Part shown: positions 1 through 64,000 of the stretch, piece after piece
How positions within the stretch are numbered: the first letter of the stretch is position 1
Layout: each line of letters opens with the position of its first letter
Source of the DNA: Serinus canaria
Lineage: Eukaryota; Chordata; Aves; Passeriformes; Fringillidae
Length of the DNA stretch: 64,000 nt
Direction of reading: 5' to 3'
NCBI RefSeq assembly: GCF_022539315.1
Contig: NC_066313.1
Location: forward strand, 25,271,059 to 25,335,058
Program-made: the position numbers and the translations under genes
The notes under the pieces: model-generated
Seen by the model: the letters and a program-made list of their open reading frames with translations, nothing else
Databases searched by the model: none
What the model was told of the DNA's origin: nothing

Positions 1-3000
1 TGCTTTAGCAGCTTAAGTGCTCAGCAGAGATGATGAGAGGGGGCCTGCACAGAAACCCCCCACAAACCTGTGACAGAGAGAGAGATTAGAGCAGGAACAC
101 TACACAGTGGGCCAGGGAGGAGCATGGAAAACCATTGTCAACATATATATGGAACACAGATACAAAGTGACCCCATGGTGAGTGGCAATTTATGCTCTGC
201 TCACACTGCTAAAATTTGCTTCTGCTTCAGAGTGGCTTGTTTGGTTTTTGCAGTGAATGCTGCAGGAAACTCTGCAACCTGCAGCCACAGAAGAGAACAG
301 TAAGCTGGATTTATTGCCTATCCTCCTGGAGTGCTCCACCCTATCCTACAAGGCTCACAGGTCAACACTTAGGTTAGAAATTTTTCCAAGACTGGCCTGG
401 AAACAAGGCACTGAAGGCTTGTTTTCATGTGTCTGGACATAGTTTCAAATTAGAAAAAAGAAAGTGAGGAAAAACTGGACAAACAGCCTTTAAAATTTTT
501 CTTTTGAGGAAGTATAACATCTTCTGTCTCTTCGAGGAACCCTGATGGACACTGATGGAGACAGGCACCATCCCACTCCCACCTAGACCTTAATTTCACT
601 GGTATTTGTATCATCACAGTGTTCAGATGATCCCTCTCAAAGACATCTTCTTCTTCCTTTTTCTACAATAAAATACAGCCCAGGAAGCTGTACCATCCAC
701 AAGTCTAGCCTCACAACTGGCCCTCTGCACAAGTTAAAGGGTTGGAAGAGATTTGAGGGGTTGAGTTTTAAATTCCCATTGTAGCAGAACCGAATTTCAT
801 GATTTACAGGATTTTGACATTTTGCTGTAGCCGAAACCAAAATGATGGACAGGTCTAGCTCAACTAGCAGTGAGACCTCCCAAGTTTCTCTGGCACAGGA
901 GAAACTTCTCTATGGTGTCAGAACTGTAGAAACTTGGCAGGGAAAAAGGTCAAAGCCTGAGCAATGTCTGGGTTTCTGGTGAGAGCTCAGGAACTGGAGT
1001 TTTCCATGACCCAAGAGGATTTCTCAGTGTGCATGTGTGCAAGGATAAGCCAAACTTGCCAATCTGATGCCAATAGGAACTGGGTTGGGGAATTCCTTCG
1101 AGGGGCTGGGTCACAGAAGTAACCACTTGTGCCTGTGAGGAAGCACTGCTCTAAGCAGGCATTGAGAATGAGAAATAAAGGAGATTATGGCAATTTGATC
1201 TTCAGTCCAAACCTGCATTCACTGGGCCTGTGCTCCAGACCCACTGTCTCTGGGCAACACAATCATTTGGGGCAGCATTCAAAATGTCCAGCAGCCAGAT
1301 TATTTTCCCTTCTGCCCTGGTGTGTGGCAGTCAGAAGCAGCCCCAGAGGCTGATTGGAATCATGGGATCTTTGAAGAAAACTTAAGAGCAACTTCTGACT
1401 GCTGATCACTGCAGCTCACCCAGAGAGGAAAGTGTCCTCAGCAAGTCTTTACACAAGGCCCAACCGGCTCTGGCTGCCAACAGTCTTTAACACCAGGGTG
1501 AAAAAAAAAACCTGCCAGTAGATTTCCATTTGCATTTTTATGCAACAGAGAAATGAGAATTTAGCAGCCCTCAAACTTACAATTTTTAATGCTAAACTTT
1601 TAAGCAACTTTTCTTTAGTACTCCCCATCAGGTCACAGCTTTCCACTCGTATATTTTACATATTTCCAGACAGTTACCAATTACAATTTCTGTTAAGTTC
1701 ACCACTTGTGACTATAATTATCAATTTTCTTGTAGTCTGTAGAGATCTAAAAAGTTGTATATGTTTGTATATAGAACATTCTATATATATAATATATATA
1801 TGTAATGTATATGTTGTACAAGTTTGTTAGTGCACACTGTTAAATGCTTTCTATCAAGATTTACCATGTATGTGGAAAAAACCCATCACTTAAAAAGTTC
1901 AGTGAGGGAGGAAAAACTCTTGCCTGGGTGATTTATTGTGAAATGAGGAGGAGTGTGGGATTTTTGCAAGGCTTGCCCTGCACGCTGCTCAAGGCTGTCA
2001 GTGACAGGCACAAAGGAGCTGCAGCATTCCCAGCAAGGAGCATCTGACTCTGAGAATGACTGTAGGACTGGGACTGGCTGGAGGAAAATCAAGGACATTG
2101 GCTGTCATTGGATGTTGAGATCTTTCTGTGCTTTCACCTTTCCCACTCAGACAGCAGCACCTCAAGCAAAATCCCAAGCTTAGATGTCTCTTCAGCCTCG
2201 CAATCCTCAGCTACACCAGGCCAGATTGGCTGGAAGTATTAGTTCAGTTTAAAATGCTGTTTGTTCATTTAGATACTTTGTTCTCTCACCTTCTTCTCTC
2301 CAGGAGCTCTGTCACAATCAGATCCAAAACCAGTTACACAGAACTTCCAACAGCACACACACCTTTGGGTTTGACCAGATGTTTGTAACCTTATGTCTAG
2401 TGCTGTAGATAGAGAGAAAAAATGCATTGAATTAGATTATTTATAAGTCTGCAGAGTTGGCAAGTCTTCAATGAAGTACAAGCTACTTTATTTGTTAATA
2501 AAAAAATTAAATCTATTCCTAGAGCTTTAACTTCAGTTGCAAACCTTGAATTAAAAGACATGACAATTGAAATTTTGAGAATCAGGTTTTGTTTTCTGTA
2601 ATTACCTGGGGGGAGGGGGTTTAAGTTTTTTTACAGTTCTACAGTTCAACTATCTACATCAATTAGTCATTCCCCGCAGCACCAGGATTGTTACAAAAAT
2701 GTGTAACAAAAATACTCTATTTACTATATGTATTGTATAATATTATCACATAAACCCTCCTCTAAAACAGTTTATACTCCTTTTCCAGAATCCCTTTCAC
2801 ACCACAGTGCGTGCATAATGCAGGTGGGCATAGAAAGCTGCTTTTTTTTTCAACAGACACCACTTCAGAGCGGCATCCAGCCTCAGCCGTGTGTGTTGCA
2901 GCCCAGGCAAAGCCCCAGTTTTTGGTTAATTATGCCCCTCAAATAGCCCAGCCCTGCCCCATGCATCCTTTCCCACAGCCCAAAGGTGAATCCAAGCATA

Positions 3001-6000
3001 GCATATTTCAGTCTTGGATGTTTCTTGGCCTTGGCAGGCTCTGGTAAGAGCACACTCTCTCTCATGAAGGAACTGCTGTGGACATTATTAGTCAACTCTC
3101 CCTCTTAGGTGTATAAGCAATAGTCACGTAAATGAGTGTTTCCATTCATGTGTTTTGTTTTGTGATTTAATCAGCAAATCAAACCTTGTACTTTTTTAAA
3201 TAGAAGCAAATATTCAGATTCAGTGTCAAGGAAATGTGGGCTGAGTATGTGTGTGGTTTGTTGATGAGTCATTACCTGTCTCAGAACGAAGGCTGATCTG
3301 GGGTGAACCACACACTCCTGTGCTAACCATGTCCTGTTTCTACAGGTATCCTAAATCAGTATCACAAAGCTAAGGCATCTTAAAGTGAGGCTGTCTCAAG
3401 CCCTCATTAACAACCAAAAAATAATAATAAAAAAAAATCAAGACAGAGGGAAAGAAAATAAAGGAAAGAAATGATACTAGTTGGTGTAATCTCTTTTTTT
3501 CCCCCCCCAACTTCTACTACTACATTCTTTAGAGTATTTCAAAGGTGCATGGTTTGTGTAAAGCCTTTGGTTGGAGTTTTCACTTCTCATTCAGGAGTAT
3601 AAAAATTGCAGTCATGGTTGTTGCTGGGGTGGGGATGGTCACCTCCCTTCCTCCAGCAGCTCCTGCCAGGACAGAACCCATGTCCAGCAGATGTTCCCAT
3701 GCTCCATGGCAGGGAGCTCACGTGGAGCTCCTGACTGCCATACAGCCCCATACTGGTAATGTCACCAGCCTTGGGCCGGGGCTGGCAGCCAGCCAAGAGC
3801 CCCTCCTGTCCCTCCCACCCACAGGCTGAGCTCTGGGAAGGGCAGGAGTGAGCTCAGTGGAAAGGCTCCTCCCAGCAGCACCTCTGAAGTGCTCTGCCAG
3901 GAGAAGCTCCAAATGTCAGCCAAAGGTTCTGAGCACACCTCTCCCTCTTGTCAGCCATGTACAACTCTCTCCATGAAATGCAAGCAGCACAGGAGAAAGG
4001 CAAAAGGACCAAAGCAGATCAGATGCCAGTGCCATTATTTGTCACCTGCCTGTCACCACTTCCAGTAGCCAGGGTTTTAGAAAAGGAAAGCTGCAGCAGA
4101 AAACCAAGGCAAAACAAGCTCGTGGTCTGCATGAGAGGAAATGGACCGAGAGGCTGCAGCAAACATCAAAGGCGTGAGTTCCTGCTCCCAAGGCTGGGCA
4201 AGTCCTGCCCCGTACCAGAGGCCAGCTGAATGCACATTTGAGTCATTCTGAGCCAAAAGGAGATGGGAACCAACCAGACCAGGCTGCTCAGCAGCCCCAG
4301 GCTGTCCCTGTGAGGAGCTGGGTCCTGCAGGTTCCCACCACATGAACACAAGGCACTCCCAGTGACAACAGCTGTTTGCCAGGACTGCATCCCAGCCGGA
4401 TTTCTTTTGGCAGGCAGGCACATCCCTGCTGCTGCAGCAGCCAGACAAGGGCAATGCAGAGCATGTGCAGGGCTGGGCTGCAGTAGGAATTCTGTGTGCA
4501 CCAAGGGACAAGGCTGTGCACAAGTTGTAACAAACAGAACTCTTACCCCTTCTGCAGCATTCATCTGTCCTTGTGCCGGGCTGTGCCAGCTGGCAGGAGG
4601 CTGGCATGGGCTGTGAAGGGAGAAACACACAAACAAGCTGAGGAACAAGCACTACCAGATGCATCCCATCCTGACTACACACAGACTGAGACTAACCTGC
4701 ACCCTGGTTATCAGGTCCTGAATTAATAAAATGCCCTCAGCCAGTCAGAGGTGGGGGGAAAGGAGACCACAGGCAAAACCAGTTATGTGAGCAGCCCAAC
4801 TCCTTCTTACCACCTTCAGAAAATAACATAAACCCTTTTCTGCAGTTCTGGACAGTGCTTCTGCTTACCTGACTTAGCCCTCTTCTGCTTCCTTTGCTCA
4901 GTCTCGCTAGGAGTTAAAGTCTAATCAGAATTGAGGAATGCAAATAGCAGCAATCAGAAAAGAGCTCAGAGCCAGTCCCTGTAACACTACTCAAATGCAA
5001 CAGTGGCTACCTCTTATCTTCTCATTTGCTCCAAATTACTGCTTAATTAAAATGAGCCCATCGAGTTTGTTAGTCAAAATAAGTTTGGGTACATGCTAAT
5101 CCCCTTACTGATTAGCATCACCCCCTTCTAGAGAGCTTGCTGAGAAATTCGTGTGAGATCCATCCTTGGAAAATTTTGAAGGCAGCGTGTGGGAGGGAAA
5201 TACTGTAATGTGCCAAGGAACAAGCAGCCCAAATGACAGCAGCCCCAGTGAGGCCTGGAATACGGCACAGGTGTGTCACTGCAGGACACCCAGGACAGGA
5301 AATCATTAGGCCATGTGAATTGATAATGAGCCCAAGCCTGCATCTTCACAGGCAGAGCACACAAATGGTCAGGCACCAGGGTGCCGAGGCTCGAATCTGT
5401 TAATAACAAAAGCTTTAATAAAGTAAGAAAATGCTGTGGATAAAGAGCTCAGCCATCAGGTGACAGGTGTAGAAAGCCATGGCATAGAGCAGGCAGGAAG
5501 GAAACAAAAAAATCTCAATGTAAGGTGGAATAGAGAACAGCAAACAAGGCCAAGAGGGTGCTGAGAAGGGCAGTCAAGGAAACCTCACCTGGGGCTCTGG
5601 CTCAGTGTCTGTTTTGCTGCACAAGTGGCAGGAGGTGGATCAGAGCCCGGGATGCAGCCTTTTGTGAGGAGGCCCCATTAACATCTTTGAGCACTCCCTG
5701 TGCTCTGCAGCCCTCGGTGCTGGCCACTGCTGATGTCAGGATGAGGGTCCTGCCGAAAGCGCCGCGTTTGAAGTTAACGATGCCGAGCCCCCTCTCGGGC
5801 TGCTGAAAGCCAAGCGTGCATCCTCTCAGATCAGGCTGCAAAAGCAACTTCAAAAGTACACTGCTTAAAAAGGACCCAGCAGAAGTTCAGAAATGAAAGG
5901 ATAATTAGGGGCTTGAAAACTTCTCACAGGAGGCAAGAATGGAAAGATGGAGATTGATTACATTAGGGAGGAACTGCAGAAAAAGATGTGATACGATAAT

Positions 6001-6968
6001 TAGAGGCATAAGGAAGATGACGGGAGGCACTTGTCCTCCCTTTCTTGTGAGATACAAGGGCTAGACGATGAAAATTACAGAATTCAAGGTCAGGCATTGT
6101 GTGAAGTTAACAAAAGCAGCTGAACTTGTGTAACCATCGCAGCTGTCTGGAAGGGAAATGAAAACTTGTGATGTGAGATTTAGCCAGACCAGAAGGTATT
6201 AGTGGGGAGAGTGATGCCAAATAGTGGCAGATTAATTCCCTGCAAGCTCCTTCCTTGCCCCTTCTTTTGAAGGATCTGATCCCGGCTCAGCTTGACAAGC
6301 CCAAACTCCCAGGAAAACTTTCTGCCTCATCACAGGGTCAGAGCCAAAGACACTGTGGCAAAGAGTGGGGGAAATCTGAGCAGGTTTTAGTGGGGCTCAA
6401 ACAGGCAGGTGTGAGGCTTCCTTAGGAGAATGGTCTCTGAAGGAAGAGCCACAGGTCACCCACCACTGTGTAATGACTCCTCTTAAACACACCAGACCTC
6501 AAGCACCAGCAAGGCTGCCATGTCAGCTGGCAAGACTGAGATGGTTTTCTTCTTCACAAAAATCTGCATTGCCATGAAGTTTTGAAACAATTAATTGAAC
6601 TTCATTCTTTAAAATGTTTCTGCTGGTGATTTTGTATTAAGTCTAGGAGATTCCAAACAATATTCCTCTTGAGGCCAGTTTGCAAGGTAGCAGTAGGATG
6701 AATTACAGCAGTCAGTCACCAAAATGCTTTCTTAAAAGTCAGAGGCCAACCAAGCACAGGATCCACTCACAGTGAATGCTGCACAGCTGCTCAGTGAGAA
6801 ATCCAGCTAACTGTAAAGCCACTTCAGCATATGAGTGCCATCAGCAGAATCCAGTACAGGATAATCCTGGCAAAGGCCTGCAAAATTCTACATCAAGTGC
6901 AATCACAATGACTCTTTTTGCCCTAGACAATTATACACAGGCAATGCCAAATTATGTTTGCATCTTGT
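1..6968. other. Intergenic DNA downstream of POLQ, no gene recognised
   Basis: I see no exon with a recognisable protein match and no repeat with clear ends. Open frames are short and unsupported. A mildly GC-rich stretch at 3640-4660 lacks stops in several frames at once. A short CpG-bearing patch lies near 5750-5825. An AT dinucleotide tract lies at 1782-1812. Confidence 0.6.
1782..1812. repeat. TA dinucleotide tract
   Basis: Interrupted TA repeats in intergenic DNA, with TATATATATA on each side of a single phase break. Confidence 0.8.
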
Positions 6969-6974
6969 TTTAAT
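6969..6974 (-). terminator. Candidate POLQ polyadenylation signal (ATTAAA)
   Basis: This is the first ATTAAA on the minus strand downstream of the POLQ stop, giving a 3' UTR of about 350 bases. No AATAAA was seen on that strand between here and the stop. The true cleavage site cannot be fixed from sequence alone. Confidence 0.3.
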
Positions 6975-7300
6975 AACGTAATCCAGCTCATTTCATATGT
7001 AATAAATTCATTAGGCTTTGGGGGTTTATACAAGATCAAGCACCCTTGACAGAATTCATTTAAATATCCTTCTTTTAACAATTAATAATTTTACAGTTTA
7101 AACATGCTTTAGTGCTCTGAGAGAGCTCTTGGTGACTTCATAGCAGCTTCCACCACAGGTTTCAGAAGGCAGCTTGGTACCCTGCCAGCAGAAACACAGC
7201 CCAGGAGCATCACACCGCCAGCGGGTGATCCCAGGCCTGCACCCTGCCCAGCCCATGGTGCCTGCTGCCTCCCCACACATGGCAAAGTCACACAGCAGTG

Positions 7301-60109
<52,809 letters not shown>

Positions 60110-60320
60110 TCAAACCCGGCCCCGCCCCGGCCGGCGGGAGGGCGGCCTCGGGAGCAGGGAATCGGGCGGGAGCAGGGAACCGGGCAGTCCCGGGACGCCC
60201 GAGGCGTGCGGCCACCGCAGAGTAGCGGTTGTCTGTGTAAAAACAGCGGTGTTTGCCGAGGCAGCGCTCCGAGCGTGCGGTAACGCGTGCGGAACGCGTG
60301 GGGTACCGGTGAAAGGCTGA

Positions 60321-61697
60321 GACAATTCCATGAAGGGTCTGCTTCAACAAAACAAGACTTACCTTGCAGGAGAGAGCCCAGAGGACAAACAGCTTTGTTT
60401 GCTGTTTCTAATGTCCCTGACACCAAAATAGCTATTTCAGATTCTAAAAGAGTAGGACTGCTTTTACCTCTCCTCAGCAACGCGAATATGAGGAGCAGTT
60501 CTACGAAAATTCTGCAGTACCTGAAAAATGCATGTCTTTGTCCATCACCCACGGAAGTGCTAAGAAGCATTACATCAAAAAATAAGGTTTTTCTAAGTTG
60601 CTTTTCATTTCAACTGAGGAAAGCATACTGATCTTTCCAAAAATAAGGACAGCTAAGGGTGAACACTGAAAGCAGGAGTATGAACACACACAGTAATTTC
60701 CTTCTGAACACCCCTGCTTTGTTTTGGGTAACATACACGCACGCACACGCCACTCAGAAAAGCTCTTCATGTTCTGTATCTCTCCACAGAGAAATGGATC
60801 ACAGTTTAGGAGGCTGACTTCACATGAAGCAGGACCGGTGGTCATCATCTCAAACGCATACACACAGAAATTTCTGTCACTTGAAGAAGAGCATGTGCTT
60901 TCACTCCCATCATTAAATCTTAAAATTAAATGGAAGCAAAATTCTTTAAGAATACTGCTGTTATTTCAGACAATTATATCTGAGTAAGTGTAAAGGATGG
61001 TCTAATAGAAGAGTCAATGTATTTTAATCATCTTTAAATCAAGCAGCTCAAAAAGCTTCTTTCATTGTTCAAGTTTACAGAACCAGATGCTAACAGCAGG
61101 CTCTTCTGTGTTTCAAAGCCCAAGCACCAGATAAATCCAAAACACACTTTTTCCCTAAAGCAATTATTTTAATGAATTGACACTAGGAGAATGTATCTAT
61201 GCTGCTACTCTGTTGACCAAAAGTTAGATACATTAAAGGGAGGAGAGGCATACAGAAATCCTCTGCTAAAGGCTCTCACTGCAGGAAACAATTCCCACTG
61301 CGAACTAACCGTTTCCTGTATTAGTACTGAAAAAATATTGAAGAATATAACTCAGTAAAGATTTCCACTTAACAATATATATTTCTATTCTGCCAGAAAT
61401 GACCAGAATAAGCACTGCTGATATTTAAAATGTTCACAGCATAAACATGTTTCACTTCAACATGTAGTTTTACAACTGCAGTATGAAATCTATTCCTCAT
61501 CACTTCATGTCCTCCTTACATTTTTGAAAAGGCTATTTAAAATATTAAAGGAGACATCTATCTTCATTCTACCCTTCTTTTTTTTTTTTTTTTTTTAAGG
61601 GGGAAAAGACAGGTTTTACTATCTGAAATTTTTAATTCCTTAAAAATAGTTTACAAAATCTGAGGACAGACCTACTTTACCAAAGAAGGAAAAAGAG
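60321..61697. other. Intergenic gap between METTL16 stop and POLQ promoter
   Basis: No coding sequence was recognised. It must hold the METTL16 3' UTR and the upstream POLQ promoter. Minus-strand ATTAAA occurs at 61631-61636 and 61168-61173, but neither is convincing alone. Short open frames on both strands look like chance. Confidence 0.6.
61578..61596. repeat. T-run of 19 bases downstream of METTL16 stop
   Basis: Reads as an A-run in the METTL16 3' UTR, about 100 bases after the stop codon. Confidence 0.9.
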
Positions 61698-62315
61698 CTA
61701 ACTAGCAACCAATCGAAGAATTTGGTTCCGCAGGTACGTGCACAGCTGGTTCATCAAGTCTCTGTTCTGTCCTTCAACCCAGTGCATTTCTACTACTACA
61801 TCATTTCCTTCTTTCTTCACATTCATTAAACACTTGAAGAGAAAACCCCCACTAGTTTCTTTAGGGGTTGGCTCTTTTTCCACTGGCAGATTGCCAGCTT
61901 CCTCTGAAGGGCAAGGTTCCTCCTTCATATCACCAGAACCTTTCCCAAGTGATGTTTCTCCCTGCTTTGCTTCCATCTCCTCTTCCTTCACAGGATCACT
62001 GTGCTCTTCTTTGGCAGCAGATTCCTCTGGTTGCTCATCACCTGCTGTCATCTGGACATCCTCATCAGGTGCCATAAACCCCATTTCAGAGTCTTCAGCC
62101 TTGGGGTTTTCACAGTCTGAGTTATTGCTCACACTCTTCTGGCTGTTCTTTTCCTCCTCCATTGCTTGCAGAATATCTTCAGAAGCTCGAGGAAGTTCTC
62201 GTAATTGCCTTACTCTCTCTCGTTTCTTTCTCCTCAAATGAATCCAGGAGTTTTCAATGGCAGTCACAAAGAGGCTAATTTCATCTTTTCCACATGGAAC
62301 ACGTTTATGCTGAAC
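61698..62315 (-). CDS. METTL16: METTL16 last coding exon
   Basis: 205 codons and TAG at 61700-61698. It begins VQHKRVPCGKDEISLF. The middle third is acidic (many Glu and Ser) and differs from human. The last 45 residues are conserved with human VCR2. The acceptor is CAATAG|GTT. The 3' UTR runs towards POLQ and includes an A-run on the transcript strand (61578-61596), so oligo-dT priming artefacts are likely here. Confidence 0.94.
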   Translation of the reverse strand, partial: VQHKRVPCGKDEISLFVTAIENSWIHLRRKKRERVRQLRELPRASEDILQAMEEEKNSQKSVSNNSDCENPKAEDSEMGFMAPDEDVQMTAGDEQPEESAAKEEHSDPVKEEEMEAKQGETSLGKGSGDMKEEPCPSEEAGNLPVEKEPTPKETSGGFLFKCLMNVKKEGNDVVVEMHWVEGQNRDLMNQLCTYLRNQILRLVAS

Positions 62316-63574
62316 CTATTGCAGAAAACAGAATTTCATACAATCCTCTCACAGTTATGCTTTCAATTAGGACGTTGTTTTAATATCTAATACTTCATAC
62401 TGTACCTTCAGATCAGTGAGAATCTTCTCCACCCAGGCTCTAACCACAGCAATAGCTTCTACAGCATCCCAGCCCATAGCTGCAGCTTTGACAGACAACT
62501 CTTTGACTGTAGAAGCCAAAACCATGAATGTAATTGGTTTTCGTGGTTTTTCTAATTTTCTTCTTTTAGAGGGAGGTGACTAGAAGAAGAATGAAAGAAA
62601 AGAATTACAAGGCTATGCAGTATTAGTGGGGTGACTTTTGTACTCAGAAGACTGTGATTCCATAAGACACGAGGATTAAGAGTGTAACATAAGGCACTAA
62701 GCAGTCATTCATTTGGCCCATGCTCCAGTTCACCCCCAGGAGTTTCAGACTCAAACCAGCTAACAGGATCATGCACTTTATGCTAGCCTGATGGACAGAG
62801 GGTGTTTATCTTCAGGTATCAGGCAAAAAGCTTCATTGGTTCCTTTAAACTATGAGATCTCCCTGAGCTGAGAAAGTGTGGCTGCTCTTGGGAATACAGG
62901 CCCACTGCCAATATCCACATTTTGATCCAACTGCACTGAAAGTTTACTTGAATCTTCCTTATCATCGTTTATTGTCTATACCTATATTCAAATATACAAA
63001 CATCCAGATCCAAAAAAGCAACTGGCTCACATTTAAGGTGAACAAGCTCCACTAACATTCATGTAGGCAAGTCTGAGTTAGACATGGTCATACCTATTTG
63101 GTAACAGAATCTACATGTTAAATTAAAACTGAGTTCTCGGAGGGAAGTTTAAATTACAATCCAGCCCCAAACTTAGCATATTTTTATTACTACTAAACTA
63201 TTTGAGGTATGTTACGAATGATCCTTATTTTCACTGAAACCCACAGGAAGTTCCTACAACGGCTTCCTTTTTCCACCCTTTACAAGGGTCACTCATGAAT
63301 CACACGTCACAACTGCTAACAGACTGGCAACCATCTAAGAAATTCCACTGTCCATACAGCCCAGCACATCCAATATTCCAGTCTGAAGAAGAACAGTTTG
63401 TATCACAGTAGTTACAGCTCATGAGCCCCTTCCTCAAGTAAGAGGCACAGAAAATCACAAGCAAATCAGAATTAAGCTACTTACAGGTACTTGCACATCA
63501 TCATAGAAACTCCAGGCCAGTGCCCATCTCATGGTGCGTCCCTGGCAGAATTCTGTGTGAGTGACTTTAGGGAC
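61698..63574 (-). CDS. METTL16: METTL16, RNA N6-adenosine methyltransferase; last three coding exons only
   Basis: METTL16 methylates U6 snRNA and MAT2A hairpins and controls S-adenosylmethionine homeostasis. The catalytic N-terminal domain lies outside the window. The three exons here give 293 residues: TEFCQGRTMRWALAWSFYDD, then SPPSKRRKLEKPRKPITF, then QHKRVPCGK and IENSWIHLRRKKRERVRQLR. These correspond to the first vertebrate-conserved RNA-binding region. A long acidic, Glu-rich disordered linker follows. The end matches the second conserved region (FKCLMNVKKEG, EMHWVEGQNRDLMNQLCTYL, RNQILRLVAS). All three exons are in phase zero, with normal splice sites, so this is not a retrocopy. Identity is from remembered human METTL16. 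Confidence 0.93.
62406..62579 (-). CDS. METTL16: METTL16 penultimate coding exon
   Basis: Fifty-eight codons. SPPSKRRKLEKPRKPITFMV is a basic, nuclear-localisation-like stretch matching human. VRAWVEKILTDLK follows. The acceptor is TTCTAG|TCA and the donor AAG|GTACAG. Confidence 0.94.
63485..63574 (-). CDS. METTL16: METTL16 third-from-last coding exon
   Basis: Thirty codons from VPKVTHTEFCQGR to FYDDVQVP, the start of the first vertebrate-conserved region. The acceptor is GCATAG|GTC and the donor CCT|GTAAGT. No further METTL16 exon was seen between here and the window end. Confidence 0.92.
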
Positions 63575-64000
63575 CTATGCAAAGAAACAAAACATTTTTT
63601 CAAATTAATAAACAGTATTATTTTACTGCACACATTTCCAAACAAAGCGTATTTTCTCATTATACAAATGGAGATTCTTTCTGACATGGCTCAGAGGTGT
63701 CAGGGCCCTCTCTCATTTCTCTCCTTTTACTAAGACTGAGGTGCAACATTTCAAGGACAGAGAAGGAAACTCAGATATTTTGTATCTAGCTCAGCATCAG
63801 CTTTTGGTAGTTCATCTTTCTGGGAATTTATTTCACCATTTCACCATTCTCTTTCCTTCCACTGAATACATAGACAGATCTCACAATTATTTTCTTTGTA
63901 TGGGAATTAGTGAAGAATATGCTTCCTCCAGAAAGCCATCCAAAAGTCCTTTGCACAGCCCTCTTTAATGAGAATTTTACTTGGTGCCAGAATTGAACAC

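Noticed and set aside
4077..4682. 201-codon minus-strand open frame
   Set aside because: Three other frames are open over the same stretch, there is no recognisable domain, and the Cys/Leu/Pro-rich composition is typical of chance reading of GC-richer DNA.
5366..5400. tRNA B-box-like GGCTCGAATC
   Set aside because: No A box, anticodon arm or acceptor stem can be built around it.
60287..60631. Possible divergent plus-strand gene from the POLQ promoter
   Set aside because: The 114-codon frame has no recognisable domain or splice support. A divergent noncoding transcript is possible but not visible in sequence.
61738..62241. 167-codon plus-strand frame
   Set aside because: It is the antisense shadow of the METTL16 last exon, whose protein matches a known family.

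Overview
This window is vertebrate nuclear DNA, almost certainly avian and probably from a songbird. Coding sequence is split into short exons with GT/AG splice sites. The introns are AT-rich. There is one CpG-island promoter. The repeats are a CR1 LINE tail of the bird type and three solitary endogenous-retrovirus LTRs resembling families common in bird genomes. Nothing here looks bacterial: no operons, ribosome binding sites or CRISPR.

The window is dominated by one gene on the minus strand. It is a complete POLQ (DNA polymerase theta), with translation start at 60109 and stop at 7301. I rebuilt 30 coding exons by hand, and every reading phase closes. They give 7710 coding bases, or 2569 residues, close to the roughly 2590 residues of human POLQ. 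Exons 1-15 carry the superfamily 2 helicase-like domain and exon 16 (3 kb) the poorly conserved central region. Exons 17-30 carry the exonuclease-like and A-family polymerase domains. All catalytic motifs are intact and no frameshift or stop was seen.

Upstream, at 61698-63574, are the last three coding exons of METTL16, an RNA m6A methyltransferase, also on the minus strand. The rest of that gene lies beyond the right edge. Only about 1.6 kb separates the METTL16 stop codon from the POLQ start codon. That gap holds the METTL16 3' UTR and the POLQ CpG-island promoter. The two genes are on different chromosomes in human, so their adjacency is the most notable large-scale feature.

Positions 1 to about 6970 lie downstream of POLQ and hold no gene I can recognise. 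POLQ introns carry solo LTRs in intron 1 (57607-58601), intron 8 (43718-44448) and intron 9 (39718-40238), and a CR1 fragment in intron 16. They also hold several perfect or near-perfect hairpins, a GC-AG splice donor in intron 14, and a 31-bp tandem duplication just upstream of the exon 16 acceptor. I found no clearly novel biological system. The findings are genomic oddities worth checking.
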